NCBI GenBank assembly: GCA_016741945.1
Contig: JACVCQ010000145.1
Span: 1-6,610 of the forward strand
Length of the DNA stretch: 6,610 nucleotides
Reading direction: 5' to 3'
Origin: Chitinophagaceae bacterium
GTDB taxonomy: Bacteria > Bacteroidota > Bacteroidia > Chitinophagales > Chitinophagaceae
Notes under the pieces: generated by a model
The model's input: the letters and a program-made list of their open reading frames with translations, nothing else
What the model was told of the DNA's origin: nothing
Database searches by the model: none
In this document: in pieces, positions 5,686-6,610 of the stretch
Layout: every line of letters begins with the position of its first letter
How positions within the stretch are numbered: the first letter of the stretch is position 1
Made by a program: the position numbers and the translations under genes

Positions 5686-6610
5686 ATGGCAGATAATTTT
5701 ACCATTGTTGTGCATGGAGGTGCAGGAACTATTTTGAAAGAAGATATGACTCCTGAACTGGAGAAAGCCTATCAAGAAGGCCTTCAACTGGCTTTGGATG
5801 CCAGTTATGCAGTGCTTGAAAAAGGGGGTACTGCAGTAAATGCCGTGAAAGCCGCGATTGTAGTGCTAGAGGATAATGTGTTGTTCAATGCAGGACGTGG
5901 ATCCGTATTTACTAAAAAAGGATTACAGGAAATGGATGCCGCCATCATGGATGGAACTGATTTGTCTGCCGGCGCGGTTGCTGCTGTTCGTAATGTCAGA
6001 AATCCGATCGAGTTGGCCACTGAAGTCATGCGTAATAGTAATCATGTTTTTTTGAGTGGAAAAGGAGCAAATGATTTTGCTATCAAACAAGGGATCAAAT
6101 TGGAGCCCGATGAATACTTTTTCTCTCAGTTCCGTTATGATCAATGGAAGGCTATTCGTGATTCCGATAATTATTCATTAGATCATACCAATCATCATCT
6201 CGAAGAATTGATGAGAGATAAAAAATTCGGAACAGTGGGAGCAGTTGCTTGTGATGTCCATGGGAATATAGCTGGTGCTACTTCGACCGGTGGAATGACC
6301 AATAAAAAGTATGGTAGGATCGGAGATAGTCCATTAATTGGTAGTGGTACTTATGCCAATAATAAAACCTGCGCCATAAGCTGTACCGGCCATGGTGAAA
6401 TGTTCATCAGAACCGTAGCTTCTTATGATGTTAGCTGTTTAATGGAGTACAAGGGACATAGCTTGCAAGAAGCTATGGAAATTGTAGTACATGATAAACT
6501 CATGAAATTACAAGGTGAAGGAGGAATGATCGGAGTAGATGCTAAAGGCAATGCTGCCATGGTTTTCAATAGTGCGGGGATGTATCGTGGGCTAAAAAAT
6601 AGTGTGGGGG
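5686..6610 (+). CDS. Isoaspartyl peptidase / plant-type L-asparaginase (3' end outside window)
   Basis: 308 residues are visible and the frame is open at the right edge. It belongs to the Ntn-hydrolase asparaginase-2 family (E. coli IaaA), which cleaves isoaspartyl dipeptides and L-asparagine after autoproteolysis into alpha and beta chains. HGGAG lies at 10-14, NAGRGSVFT at 68-76 and EMDAAIMDG at 82-90. The expected cleavage point and nucleophile is Thr183 in FGTVGAVACD. Thr201 (ATSTGGMTN), Arg211 and Asp214 (GRIGDSPLIG), and Thr234-Gly235 (SCTGHGE) match the E. coli active-site residues Thr197, Arg207, Asp210, Thr230 and Gly231 with a constant offset of four. GMYRG near 302 corresponds to the E. 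coli C-terminal region, so probably only 10-20 residues are missing. No signal peptide is seen, so it is cytoplasmic. An in-frame ATG at 5680 (adding Met-Ile) is an equally possible start; 5686 was chosen because it best matches E. coli in distance to HGGAG. The role is presumably recycling of damaged Asp/Asn peptides. Confidence 0.93.
   Translation, partial: MADNFTIVVHGGAGTILKEDMTPELEKAYQEGLQLALDASYAVLEKGGTAVNAVKAAIVVLEDNVLFNAGRGSVFTKKGLQEMDAAIMDGTDLSAGAVAAVRNVRNPIELATEVMRNSNHVFLSGKGANDFAIKQGIKLEPDEYFFSQFRYDQWKAIRDSDNYSLDHTNHHLEELMRDKKFGTVGAVACDVHGNIAGATSTGGMTNKKYGRIGDSPLIGSGTYANNKTCAISCTGHGEMFIRTVASYDVSCLMEYKGHSLQEAMEIVVHDKLMKLQGEGGMIGVDAKGNAAMVFNSAGMYRGLKNSVG

Noticed and set aside
5805..6144. 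Minus-strand open frames within the isoaspartyl peptidase gene
   Set aside because: They are antisense to a gene whose active-site residues are all intact, and show no motif.

Overview
The window looks like ordinary chromosome from a member of the Bacteroidota. The RNA polymerase beta' half, the Skp/OmpH-like protein and the lone heptose-7-phosphate kinase all resemble proteins of that phylum. The candidate promoters fit its TTG / TAnnTTTG pattern, and starts lack Shine-Dalgarno sequences. The style of the beta' sequence reminds me of Chitinophagaceae (Sediminibacterium-like), but that placement is inference from memory. All genes are on the + strand, and no phage, plasmid, transposase or CRISPR content is visible.

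Layout. (1) Positions 1-2093 hold the 3' half of rpoC, cut by the left edge. A palindrome overlaps its stop codon and a strong intrinsic terminator follows at 2121-2152. (2) After a 179-base gap with a candidate promoter comes a membrane-anchored Skp/OmpH-like coiled-coil protein (2273-2869). It ends in its own terminator (2917-2953), which sits between two arms of a repeat built from 7-base units. (3) An APC-superfamily amino acid permease (3077-4498) overlaps by one base with a PfkB-family kinase resembling the kinase half of HldE (4498-5487), so the two are probably co-translated. (4) A second heptad-built inverted repeat, of unrelated sequence and with a perfect 24-bp stem, follows the kinase. 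(5) An isoaspartyl peptidase / plant-type L-asparaginase gene starts at 5686, behind a candidate promoter carrying a dyad, and runs off the right edge.

How the genes relate: rpoC is transcription machinery. The Skp-like protein and heptose kinase both point to envelope biogenesis (outer-membrane protein folding; ADP-heptose for LPS core). The permease and isoaspartyl peptidase point to amino acid uptake and salvage. The permease-kinase overlap is the only firm operon link.

I see no clear new multi-gene system. The least ordinary signals are the two intergenic elements that share a 7-base inverted-array architecture but not a sequence, and a cluster of unusual residues in the normally conserved beta' F-loop within the first 60 bases. 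The latter may be a contig-end artefact.
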